From: an uncultured Latescibacterota bacterium | GTDB taxonomy: Bacteria; Latescibacterota; UBA2968; UBA8231 | Direction: 5' to 3' | DNA: 64,000 bases | NCBI GenBank assembly: GCA_958295495.1 | Contig: OY282352.1 | Coordinates: forward strand, 310,001 to 374,000 | Shown here: positions 43,499-51,605 of the stretch, piece after piece | Layout of the letters: every line of letters begins with the position of its first letter | Position numbering within the stretch: position 1 is the first letter of the stretch | Program-made: the position numbers and the translations under genes | The notes under the pieces: generated by a model | What the model was told of the DNA's origin: nothing | Database searches by the model: none | The model's input: the letters and a program-made list of their open reading frames with translations, nothing else

Positions 43499-44512
43499 AT
43501 GAATATATTAGGCAAGCGTTGTACTTTTATTGTCATTTTCCCGCGCGACGGTCAGATTCGGGAATGCGGTTTTTTTCCCCGCATTCTCTGGCTGATTCTG
43601 CTCGGAGGATTTGGTTTTGTGGGAGCGTTTGGTTACTACACCTATGCACAGGGTTTTTATAAGCCGGGCGATTATCAAGCTCTGCTGGCTTTGCAGGACG
43701 AAAACAAAAACCTCCTGCATAGCTTGGGGCAGACCCGCGAGGAAGTGCAGCAGCTCGGGGAGGCCATGGATCAGCTCAAGGCCACTGAAGATAGATTGCG
43801 CGCCCACCACGAGATGGAGCCGCTCGCCGCGAATGGGGAATTGGGCGGCGTCGGGGGCGTGGAGGATTTGTCCGGGGAGTTCACGTCCTTGCCGCCCCAA
43901 AAGCAGCTAATGATGCGCGAGTTGAGCGTGCGCATTGACCACCTGAAGCAGATGGTCAATCTACAGGCCGAGAGCTTTGAGGAAATCGAGCGGAAATTTG
44001 AAGCGACCAACGTCCAATACCTGCCCACGATTTCACCGGTCCACGAGGGGCGGACATGGCGGTCGTCGTCCTTTGGTTGGCGCATTGACCCCTTTACCGG
44101 GCGTCGGGCCTTCCACAGCGGCGTTGACTTGGCCGGCCGCAAGGGGATGCCCATCTACGCGACGGCCGATGGCTTTGTAAGCTACGCCGCGAAGGATAAA
44201 TACCTCGGCAATACGATTACTATCGATCATCGAAAAAAGGAACTCGACGAGCAGGGCCAACCCTATGCGCGCCAGGGCGGCTACCAGACCGAATACGGCC
44301 ACTTAGAAAAAATTATGGTCAAGCGGGGGCAACAAGTAAAGCGCGGGCAGCAGATCGGGACGATGGGCAACTCAGGGCGATCGACCGGCCCCCACTTGCA
44401 CTATGCGGTGCGCTTGCGGGATCGTCAGTTGGGCAAGCACCGAGGATACAAGAATCCAGAAAACTTCATATTCGACAACAGTGAGGGCGATAGGTGGGCC
44501 GCAGGCGAGTAA
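43499..44512 (+). CDS. M23-family metallopeptidase, membrane-anchored
   Basis: A 337-residue LytM/M23 endopeptidase-type protein. One N-terminal membrane helix (ILWLILLGGFGFVGAFGYYT) precedes a coiled-coil stalk (LLALQDENKNLLHSLGQTRE and following). The peptidase domain has the zinc ligands in FHSGVDLAGRKGMPIYAT and GPHLHYAVR plus YGHLEKIMVKRG. All ligands are present, so it may cut peptidoglycan cross-links or act as an activator. ATG 43499 is chosen because AGAGGA lies eight bases upstream; ATG 43493 is too close to it. Confidence 0.9.
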   Translation: MNILGKRCTFIVIFPRDGQIRECGFFPRILWLILLGGFGFVGAFGYYTYAQGFYKPGDYQALLALQDENKNLLHSLGQTREEVQQLGEAMDQLKATEDRLRAHHEMEPLAANGELGGVGGVEDLSGEFTSLPPQKQLMMRELSVRIDHLKQMVNLQAESFEEIERKFEATNVQYLPTISPVHEGRTWRSSSFGWRIDPFTGRRAFHSGVDLAGRKGMPIYATADGFVSYAAKDKYLGNTITIDHRKKELDEQGQPYARQGGYQTEYGHLEKIMVKRGQQVKRGQQIGTMGNSGRSTGPHLHYAVRLRDRQLGKHRGYKNPENFIFDNSEGDRWAAGE

Positions 44513-44537
44513 GTCAAATTTCTACCAAGCATATCGA

Positions 44538-44578
44538 GGCCGGTCCGCAGCTAGCGAGCGCGGGCCGGTTTCTTTTTT
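44538..44578 (+). terminator. Rho-independent terminator after the M23 gene
   Basis: GGCCGGTCCGC (44538-44548) pairs with GCGCGGGCCGG (44558-44568) around a nine-base loop, with one bulged position, followed by TTTCTTTTTT. It lies 26 bases after the M23 peptidase stop. Confidence 0.8.
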
Positions 44579-44592
44579 AGGAGCACAGCCGC

Positions 44593-45042
44593 ATGAGTAC
44601 ACCCATTGAAGGCAAGGTAGCCGCCATTATCGACGACACAACGCTGGTGCTCAACGTCGGTAGCGAACAGGGAGTTGAGGAGGGCATGGCCTTTGCCATT
44701 TTCGCCTTGCACGGGGAGATTGAGGACCCAGACAGCGGGCAGCCGCTAGGTCGCTGGGAAGTGGTCAAGGCGCGGGTGGTCGCCACCCACGTGCAGGCAC
44801 GCTTGTGTACAGTGCGCGCTCCGGTCATCGGCGAGGTGCCGGTAGTAGGCGATACCCGGCCGTTGAGCGCGATGATGGTCGAGCACTCGGTGGCCCGCGC
44901 CCCGGGTCAAGAGCAGTGGCAGCGGCTGGAGGTGCGGGGGACCGATGTCCGGGGACGGCCCCAGAATCAGCCTATCGCCGTGGGCGACGGAGCGCGGTCG
45001 CTGGCGGCGGCTGAGGACGATGCAAGCGAGTCAGACGATTAG
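44593..45042 (+). CDS. Uncharacterised small protein with FlgT-C-like beta domain
   Basis: A 149-residue soluble protein: IEGKVAAIIDDTTLVLNVGS, EQGVEEGMAFAIFALHGEIE, DPDSGQPLGRWEVVKARVVA, then a variable acidic tail (AAAEDDASESDD). The VNVGS-x-x-GV-x-x-GM pattern is the small beta domain seen in FlgT C-termini and in many hypothetical proteins that bind partners; no enzyme motif is seen. It follows the terminator and overlaps the start of lptE by 23 bases. Confidence 0.7.
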   Translation: MSTPIEGKVAAIIDDTTLVLNVGSEQGVEEGMAFAIFALHGEIEDPDSGQPLGRWEVVKARVVATHVQARLCTVRAPVIGEVPVVGDTRPLSAMMVEHSVARAPGQEQWQRLEVRGTDVRGRPQNQPIAVGDGARSLAAAEDDASESDD

Positions 45043-45520
45043 AGCCGCGCTGGCCGCGCTCTGCATCGGAGGATGCGCTTACTACTCGACCTCCGGAGGC
45101 CTACTGGGCGGCATCCGCAGCATTGGCATCCCCGTGGCCGACAACCAGACCTCGGAGTTTGCCGTGGCCGAGCGCCTGACTGAACGCGCCATTGATGCCT
45201 ATGCTGAGGATGGCCAGCTGCGGGTGGTTGACGAAGAGAGCGCCGATGCTCTCTTGCAGCTCAACGTGATCTCGATTGAGGATCGCCCCTTTACCTATAC
45301 GACAGCCGAGCAGACCGAGCAGTACCGATTTGCGGTCTTGGTGGCGGCCGAACTGGTGAGGGTGGAGGATGGGGAGGTGTTGTTGGCGTTGGCCGAGCTA
45401 GAGGGATGGGGAACCTATGATGCAGCGTTGGCCGAGGAAGAGGGGCGGGATCCGGCGATGGAGCGGGCGTTGGACATGGTTCTAGAGGAATTGGTGGATC
45501 GGACGACAGCGGGGTGGTAG
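45020..45520 (+). CDS. lptE: LPS-assembly lipoprotein LptE
   Basis: A 166-residue lipoprotein that plugs LptD during LPS insertion into the outer membrane. The signal sequence IRAALAALCIGGC ends in a lipobox, followed by AYYSTSGGLLGGIRSIGIPV, FAVAERLTERAIDAYAEDGQ and ADALLQLNVISIEDRPFTYT, which are typical of the LptE family of FCB bacteria. ATG 45020 lies inside the preceding gene. It is direct evidence for an LPS-bearing outer membrane. Confidence 0.85.
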   Translation: MQASQTIRAALAALCIGGCAYYSTSGGLLGGIRSIGIPVADNQTSEFAVAERLTERAIDAYAEDGQLRVVDEESADALLQLNVISIEDRPFTYTTAEQTEQYRFAVLVAAELVRVEDGEVLLALAELEGWGTYDAALAEEEGRDPAMERALDMVLEELVDRTTAGW

Positions 45521-45573
45521 TCAGTTCCTTACAGTAGCCGATGGCTAGTCCCAATCCCCCGCGGCCTAGCGGT

Positions 45574-47271
45574 TCAATCGGCGTCCGTTTTCTTTCCTAC
45601 TACAAAGATCACTGCGACAATCAGGCATAGCCCCACGGCCAAGCCAGTGGTTGGAGACCACAGCAGGGTGCTGCCCAAGTAGCCGCACAGCCCGGCTATC
45701 GCCATCGTCGTCAGGGCGTAGGGTATCTGGGTGCGAACGTGGGCTAGGTGGTCGCAGGCGGCGGCAATGCTGGAGAGGACGGTGGTGTCGCTGATGGGGG
45801 AGCAATGGTCGCCGAAGATCGCGCCGTCCAATACGGCGGCAGCGACGAGGACCGTCAGCGTCAGACCGCCTAAGTCGTAGGCTACGGGGATCATGGTCGG
45901 CAACAGTACGGCCATAGTCGTCCACGAGGTGCCGATGGAGAAGGCGACTACCGCGGCAAGTAGGAAGACGAGGAGGGGGAAAAAGTGCGGGTTGAGGAAG
46001 CCGGAAAGCGCACCGACGATATAGGCCGAAGTCTCGACGGCCTCGCAGGTTTCCTTGAGTGCCCAGGCCAAGATCAATATCGCCAGAGCATAGGAAAAGC
46101 CCGTAATGCCGCTCGCATAGGTTTTGCCCACTTCCGCTAGGCCGAGTGGGCGTTTGGGGCTTGCTTTTTCGCGGCGGGTTAGGGCCAAGACCGCTGCGAG
46201 GGCCGAACCGGCTAAGGAGGATAGGAACATCACTTTGGCGCTGTCGGCGTGGGAGAAAACTTGGATCCAGTAGAGCCGGGCGAAAAAGCCGTGTTCGGCG
46301 CGGGCGGCCACCACGGCCGGTGCTTGGCTGGCGTCTAGGTGCATTCCGCCGAGTACGCCAACGACGACGACGAGGACGGGGCCTACGGCCACGGCCCAAT
46401 GGGCGCGGAGGCCGCGGTGCTCGGGGAGTTGGGATGCGCCGCCGGTCATCGGGCGGTCTCCCGGCGCGAGGACTTGGCCCGTTTGCCGGGCGCGGCGCTC
46501 GGCTTTGAGCATGGGGCCGAAATCGCGGCCGGCGACGGTGGAGCACAGCACGAAGGTTAGGGTTAGCAGGCAGTAGAAGCGGGCCGGCAGGGCGCGGAAG
46601 AACAGTTCGTAGCCGGAGATACCAGCACCGACTTGCTCCATCGCGCTGTCGAACAGACCCACCTCAAAGCCGATCCAAGTGCTGATAAGGGCGATACCGG
46701 CCACGGGGGCGGCGGTGGAATCGACGAGAAAGGCCAGCTTTTCGCGCGAGATGCGGAAGCCATCGGCAATGGGGCGCATGGTGGTGCCGACGACGAGCGT
46801 GTTGGCGTAGTCGTCGAAAAAGACAGCCAGCCCCAAGAGCGCGGTGGCCAACCGGGCCGAGCGCACACCGGCGGCTCGGGCGACTAACAGATCGGCGATG
46901 CCGCGGGTGCCGCCGGCCAGCGAGATGACGCGGATCATGCCGATCAGTGAGGCGGTGAAGCCGAGGATAAAGAGCTGGAAGGAGTCGCGCAGCGGGGTCC
47001 AGACAAAACTTAGGAGGGCCCGCTCTAAGCCGCGGAACGGGATCGCGTAGAGCGGCACGTCGGCCGGCAGGGAAATGAGCGCACCGCCGACGATTGCCAA
47101 CCCTAGTCCCAAGATCAGGCGGCCGGTGGCGACGGCGACGAGGATGGCCACGGCCGGCGGAAAGAGGCTCAGGCCGCTCGTTGCGCCCTGGTCGGGCAGG
47201 AGCAACGTGCCGAGCAGGGCCGCGCCGAGTGCCAGCACGAGGCGGAGAAAGGGAAAGGTGGAACGCGTCAA
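45574..47271 (-). CDS. NhaC-family Na+/H+ antiporter
   Basis: A polytopic membrane protein of about 565 residues with roughly a dozen hydrophobic segments, two halves of which carry the family signatures: VFFDDYANTLVVGTTMRPIA and the second FSIGTSWTTMAVLLPTMIPV, then AVLDGAIFGDHCSPISDTTV. These acidic and serine-rich signatures are typical of NhaC-type sodium/proton antiporters and relatives carrying organic acids. The start is unclear: the frame opens at a TTG (47271) overlapping the end of a kinase remnant. Confidence 0.85.
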   Translation of the reverse strand: MTRSTFPFLRLVLALGAALLGTLLLPDQGATSGLSLFPPAVAILVAVATGRLILGLGLAIVGGALISLPADVPLYAIPFRGLERALLSFVWTPLRDSFQLFILGFTASLIGMIRVISLAGGTRGIADLLVARAAGVRSARLATALLGLAVFFDDYANTLVVGTTMRPIADGFRISREKLAFLVDSTAAPVAGIALISTWIGFEVGLFDSAMEQVGAGISGYELFFRALPARFYCLLTLTFVLCSTVAGRDFGPMLKAERRARQTGQVLAPGDRPMTGGASQLPEHRGLRAHWAVAVGPVLVVVVGVLGGMHLDASQAPAVVAARAEHGFFARLYWIQVFSHADSAKVMFLSSLAGSALAAVLALTRREKASPKRPLGLAEVGKTYASGITGFSYALAILILAWALKETCEAVETSAYIVGALSGFLNPHFFPLLVFLLAAVVAFSIGTSWTTMAVLLPTMIPVAYDLGGLTLTVLVAAAVLDGAIFGDHCSPISDTTVLSSIAAACDHLAHVRTQIPYALTTMAIAGLCGYLGSTLLWSPTTGLAVGLCLIVAVIFVVGKKTDAD

Positions 47272-47486
47272 GAGAGCAACCCGCCGCGAAAGTTGCTGGC
47301 TTGCGGGGCGACGCTGCGGTCGGCAATATCCGACGGCAGATATTCCTTGATGGCGACAGCTTGGTCCAAGTGGTGATCAAAGCCCAGATAGGTCATGCCG
47401 CCCACGCCCAACACGCGCCCCCGTTCGCATTCTTGCAGCCGATGGCCTTGAGGCAAGGCGTTGAGAGGTTGGGACGCTGCGCTCAT
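47268..47486 (-). pseudogene. N-terminal remnant of a serine/threonine protein kinase
   Basis: Seventy-two codons resembling the N-lobe of a bacterial eukaryotic-like kinase: LPQGHRLQE, a shortened glycine loop (RVLGVGGMTYLGFDHHL, normally G-x-GGFGITYL) and the lysine strand AVAIKEYLPSDIADR. The frame then stops. No catalytic or activation loop lies downstream, so it is a truncated and slightly deleted fragment. It sits between the SSS and NhaC transporter genes. Confidence 0.75.
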
Positions 47487-47509
47487 CCGCCGTATTCCGG
47501 GCGTCGCCC

Positions 47510-49384
47510 TCAGGCGTCTTGCGGCGGGGATTCGACCTCGCGGGCGGGGACGGTGGACATTTCCAGCTTAAAGGCCAGCAAGTACAGCATAAAACAGCCG
47601 ATGATCCACCAAGCGATCTGCCATACCCACAGCGAGGGGATGCCCCAAGGCCACTGGGCGGGATCGGTCTGATTGCCGAGGACGGCAAAGGGGCCGATGG
47701 CACAGAGGAACCAAACTACCGTCAGAATCCAGACCGGCGTTTTCCATTTCTTTTTCGCCTCGGGCAGGGCCGTGTGCGCTTTGAGGAAGTGGTGGTAGCG
47801 GTCGCGGTGGGTCCGGTGGCTGGCTTCCTTGGGCTGGGTGAAAAAACTGACGACAACGACGATGCCCATATTAAAGAAGATGCCCCAACCGGCGCTGTGG
47901 AGCGTGAGCGGATAGCGGCCAATGCCGATGAGGCCGCCCAGCTCGGTTATATAGGTAAAGGTAACGGCGATCAGGCCGGCGATCAGGCCGGCGACGATGC
48001 CCTTGGGAGTGAAGAAGCGGATGTAGCAGATGCCCAGCAGGGCCGGCCACATCTGAAATCCATAGGAAACGGCCAACCCCCCCAGCAAGACGAGCAGGTC
48101 GCCGGAGGCCAAGCCGACTAGCAGGGCTAGGCTGACGACGATGGCCACGCTCAAGCGGCCGACAAAGACTTGGGCCGAGTGCGATGCCTCTTTGTTGAAG
48201 AAATGGCGATAGAGGTCGCGGGTGATAATGCCGCTGGCCGTGGACATATAGGCGGCACCGGTCGATTGCATTGCGGCCAGCGCGCAGACAGCGAGAAGCC
48301 CCAAGAGGAAAGGGAAGCTGTCGGCCAAGGTGTCGATCAGGTAGGGAACCAAGTGGTCGGATGCCGGCAGGCCGAGGGGCTTAGCCCCGGCGATCAGTTC
48401 CATATCGAGGAGCCGGACGCCCAAGCCTTGGAAGGCGGTGAAGAAGAACAGGATACCGCCGATGACCAGCGAAGAGGCGAAAACCTGCTGATAGGGAAAA
48501 GGCCGGGGGTCGCGGTTGGCAAAGGCCCACATGGAAAAGGCCGGTGCCGACTGGATGCCCATCAAGGCGAACATATAGGTCAGGATCATCAGGCCGGTCC
48601 AAGGGCCGCCGGCGCTGTCGAAGAACAGGGTGCCGGTGCGCTCTAGGAAGGAGTCCGACTCCGGCCGGGTCGGAATGGCGACCATCTCGGGTTTTTGCTC
48701 GGCGAGGGCGGCCAACCCCCCCTTGAAGGCCGTCCAGCCGCCGACCAAGTCGAGGGCAATAAAGCCGAGGACCACGATGCCGAAGGCGAGCAGGATGCAC
48801 TGGGCGCAGTCAACGTAGGCAACCGAGCGCAACCCGCCAGATGCTACGTAAACAAAGACGATGACCGAAAGCAGAATCGCCCCACCTTCGACAGAGCCGA
48901 TGAAGCTGCCCTCCAGCGGGGTGCTGGTCGTCAGGCGATTGAAAAGCAGGCCCGAGGCCTTGAGCTGGATGCCGAGGTAGGGCACGCTGAATACGAGAGC
49001 GACGATAACGGTGAGGAAGCGCATCGCATCTGTGCGATAGTAGGAGCTGAACATTTCGCCCGGGGTGATATAGCCGAAACGGTGGCCCAAAAGCCATTGT
49101 CGCTTGAGGAACAACACCCCAGTGAAGGGGATGGTGATGGCGTAGAAGGAGGCAAAGGCGTAGGGCAAGCCGACGTTGTAGATGGTGCCGGGGTGGCCGA
49201 CGAAGGTCCAGCCGCTAAAGGAGGTGGCGGTGGCGGCCAGCACGAAGACCCACAAGCCGATACCGCGGCCGGCGATAAAGTAATCCGAGGCCGTCTTAGC
49301 TTGGCGGGCCCCTTTGATGCCCCAGAAGATGCAGTAAGACCAGTAGCCGACGGTAAACAGCAGTAGCCAGACCAGTTTTTCCAT
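47510..49384 (-). CDS. Sodium:solute symporter (SSS family)
   Basis: A 624-residue permease with about 13 hydrophobic segments. Family features include SDYFIAGRGIGLWVFVLAAT, ATSFSGWTFVGHPGTIYNVG, GYITPGEMFSSYYRTDAMRF, SVAYVDCAQCILLAFG and ALAAMQSTGAAYMSTASGII. The C-terminal hydrophilic tail and a final pair of helices extend it. Substrates of SSS proteins range from sugars to acetate and proline and cannot be assigned here. It is preceded 15 bases upstream by a secreted unknown, probably in one operon with the HEAT lipoprotein. Confidence 0.9.
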   Translation of the reverse strand: MEKLVWLLLFTVGYWSYCIFWGIKGARQAKTASDYFIAGRGIGLWVFVLAATATSFSGWTFVGHPGTIYNVGLPYAFASFYAITIPFTGVLFLKRQWLLGHRFGYITPGEMFSSYYRTDAMRFLTVIVALVFSVPYLGIQLKASGLLFNRLTTSTPLEGSFIGSVEGGAILLSVIVFVYVASGGLRSVAYVDCAQCILLAFGIVVLGFIALDLVGGWTAFKGGLAALAEQKPEMVAIPTRPESDSFLERTGTLFFDSAGGPWTGLMILTYMFALMGIQSAPAFSMWAFANRDPRPFPYQQVFASSLVIGGILFFFTAFQGLGVRLLDMELIAGAKPLGLPASDHLVPYLIDTLADSFPFLLGLLAVCALAAMQSTGAAYMSTASGIITRDLYRHFFNKEASHSAQVFVGRLSVAIVVSLALLVGLASGDLLVLLGGLAVSYGFQMWPALLGICYIRFFTPKGIVAGLIAGLIAVTFTYITELGGLIGIGRYPLTLHSAGWGIFFNMGIVVVVSFFTQPKEASHRTHRDRYHHFLKAHTALPEAKKKWKTPVWILTVVWFLCAIGPFAVLGNQTDPAQWPWGIPSLWVWQIAWWIIGCFMLYLLAFKLEMSTVPAREVESPPQDA

Positions 49385-49399
49385 GGGATTGCGCCCGTG

Positions 49400-50308
49400 C
49401 TAGTCGGCAAGTCCCAAGTCGAAGAGCATGTTGGTGATCTTCCACGAGCCGGAGCGGCGGCTCAGCGTCCAGAATACGTAGCGTTCCTTGTGGTGTTTGG
49501 CCGGCCCTTTGACGTGCTCGACAGCCACTTTTTCGCGCGTGACGGCCAAGGCTTCGTCGCCGGCCGGGCCTACGGCCGTGTGGAGTACTTTGCGGTCGAG
49601 GTCGTACTGCACGTAAGGCAACCGCTTGTCGAGCCACTTTTCTAGTTCCTCGCTGCCGCTGAAGGCGATTTTGTAGGAGGCCGGCTTGAAAGTGCCCAAG
49701 GCGTCGTAGCCAGTGAAGTTTGCGTCGAAGAAGCCGAGGATGCCGCTGCCCGCTTTCCACGCTTGGCTTTCGCGTTGCAACAGCTCGGCTATTTCGCCGT
49801 TGGCGGGCGCACCGGCCGCGGGCAAGAGCGCGTCGCCCAAATCGGCGACCATGGCCGTGGCCAGCCAGTTGTCCTCTTCCTTGAGAAAGGTCCAGAAGCG
49901 GTGGACGGCGACCGGCGTGGCCTTGCTAGTCTGGCGATCGACGACGCGCCCGGAGTCTAAGCTGGTGGCAATGGCGTGGGTTGCGCGCACCGCGATAAAG
50001 GGAACCGTGCGCACGACCTCGTAGCGCTGGGCGCTGAGGTCTGCGGCTAGCTGGTCGGCGAACGCATCGCGGTTTTCGTGCAGGACCGTCCAAGCGCGAG
50101 GGTCGCCGTTGGCGTGCCCCTGATAGGCGACGAAGTGCGCGTGGTACGCCTTGAGGGCCAGCTCGACATCGGCCCGGCGATACCCGGAGATGTCGTTGGC
50201 GAGTGCTTGGCGGATGAGGAGGGTCTCGGGCGTTTCGCCGGCGCGGCTGGGCGCGGCAAACGGCGGCAGGGCCAAGAGGACGAACAACAGGCAGATTGCA
50301 TTTTGCAT
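49400..50308 (-). CDS. Uncharacterised secreted protein
   Basis: A 302-residue exported protein: a signal peptide (MQNAICLLFVLLALPPFAAP) and a body with two similar-looking segments (ADVELALKAYHAHFVAYQG, and later SYKIAFSGSEELEKWLDKRL) that may be NTF2/SnoaL-like domains. WKITNMLFDLGLAD at the end also fits such a fold. I cannot name a family with confidence. ATG 50308 is the start of the signal peptide; the frame is open far upstream, but that part is shadow of the HEAT gene. Confidence 0.65.
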   Translation of the reverse strand: MQNAICLLFVLLALPPFAAPSRAGETPETLLIRQALANDISGYRRADVELALKAYHAHFVAYQGHANGDPRAWTVLHENRDAFADQLAADLSAQRYEVVRTVPFIAVRATHAIATSLDSGRVVDRQTSKATPVAVHRFWTFLKEEDNWLATAMVADLGDALLPAAGAPANGEIAELLQRESQAWKAGSGILGFFDANFTGYDALGTFKPASYKIAFSGSEELEKWLDKRLPYVQYDLDRKVLHTAVGPAGDEALAVTREKVAVEHVKGPAKHHKERYVFWTLSRRSGSWKITNMLFDLGLAD

Positions 50309-50330
50309 GGCGCGAAAAAGGGGGTTAGGG

Positions 50331-51545
50331 TCAACTAGATCCGAGCTGACCCAAGGCCCACTCGGCGTAGTAGGAAACGGTGGCGTCGCTGTCGTGGCGC
50401 AATTTTTCGAGTTGGGCGCGGCTTTGGTCGCCGCCGATTTGGCCGAGGGCAATGGCGGCATTGGCGCGCACATCGGCGACCTCGTCCATGGTGGCCGCCA
50501 GCAGGGCACTGACGGCGGATTGTACGCGCGCTTGGCCCAAGACTTGGGCCGCGCCCGCGCGAGCGAGCGGATTCTCGGCGTTGAGGGCGGCGATGAGTTG
50601 GGATTCGACCGCGCCGGATTGTTGCTGGACGTTGGTGAGGAACTTGACGGCATTGGCGCGGAGGATGGAGTCGGTGTTGCGCAGGGCCTCAAAGAGGAAC
50701 TCAATGCCTTGGCTACGCCCCATGGTAGCCAAGGCGGCAGCCGTGCTAAAGCGCACTTGATTGCTGGGGTCTGTTAGTAGATCGGCTAGGGCGATGGCAG
50801 CACTCTCGTCTCCGATGTAGCCGAGGGCTTGCGCGGCGCGCTGGCGGTGGCCTGGCTCTTCGGCCTCTAGCTGAGCGATGAGTTGGTCTTTGACCTCGGC
50901 TATCACTGAGCGCAGTTCTCCTTGGTGAGGGCCGGCGCGGCCGCTCAGCTCCACGAGTAGCGGGACGCCGAAGTAGCCAGCTTCCTCTAGCCCTTGCAGG
51001 GCGGTTTGGGCCAGCTCCGGATTGCTGCCGGTTAGGGCCGCTTCGATTTCGCTGGTGCCAAGCTCGTCGTCCATCTTGAGCAGGGCAATGGCCGCGTGGA
51101 TGCGGATGATGGGGTCGGGGTCGTCGAGCTGGACTTTGGCCGCATCCACGCCCTCTTGGACGTAGCCGACTTGGCCCATGGCCCACAGGCAGGCGATGCG
51201 CTCGCGGTCCGTGTAAGCGGTGGTGATCCGATCCTTGAGCGCGGCCGTGGCCCCCCGCGGCTTGATGTGGCCCAGTGCTAGGGCGCAGCCGATGCGGAGC
51301 TTTTCCTGTTCGTCGCGGAACTCGCGGTAGTTTTCGCCGAGGTACAGGTCGGGGTTGAGGCGGGCGATGAGCTGGCGGGCGGCTGGCCGGCCAATGGCGG
51401 CCAATTCGTCGATGGATTGCTGATAGGCGGGCGAATCCACCGGGTTGGCAGCCATCTGTTCTAGGAGCTCGACGACCTGCTCTTCGGTGGTGCTACAGGC
51501 GCTGAGGCCCAAAAGAAGCAGGCAGGTTAGACGCTTGGCGATCAT
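50331..51545 (-). CDS. HEAT-repeat lipoprotein
   Basis: About 404 residues. The signal sequence RLTCLLLLGLSAC carries a lipobox; the rest is at least eight alpha-helical HEAT/PBS-type repeats (for example IRIHAAIALLKMDDELGTSE, RQRAAQALGYIGDESAAIAL, VRFSTAAALATMGRSQGIEF, VRANAAIALGQIGGDQSRAQ). Such repeats form a curved scaffold for protein contacts. It is first in a minus-strand set with the secreted unknown and the SSS transporter. ATG 51545 is taken because it opens the signal sequence. Confidence 0.85.
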   Translation of the reverse strand: MIAKRLTCLLLLGLSACSTTEEQVVELLEQMAANPVDSPAYQQSIDELAAIGRPAARQLIARLNPDLYLGENYREFRDEQEKLRIGCALALGHIKPRGATAALKDRITTAYTDRERIACLWAMGQVGYVQEGVDAAKVQLDDPDPIIRIHAAIALLKMDDELGTSEIEAALTGSNPELAQTALQGLEEAGYFGVPLLVELSGRAGPHQGELRSVIAEVKDQLIAQLEAEEPGHRQRAAQALGYIGDESAAIALADLLTDPSNQVRFSTAAALATMGRSQGIEFLFEALRNTDSILRANAVKFLTNVQQQSGAVESQLIAALNAENPLARAGAAQVLGQARVQSAVSALLAATMDEVADVRANAAIALGQIGGDQSRAQLEKLRHDSDATVSYYAEWALGQLGSS

Positions 51546-51605
51546 GGTATATGGCGGGTTAGAGGTGGCAGAATGCGGATAAGGTAAGCGGTGAGACGCC
51601 ATAAA

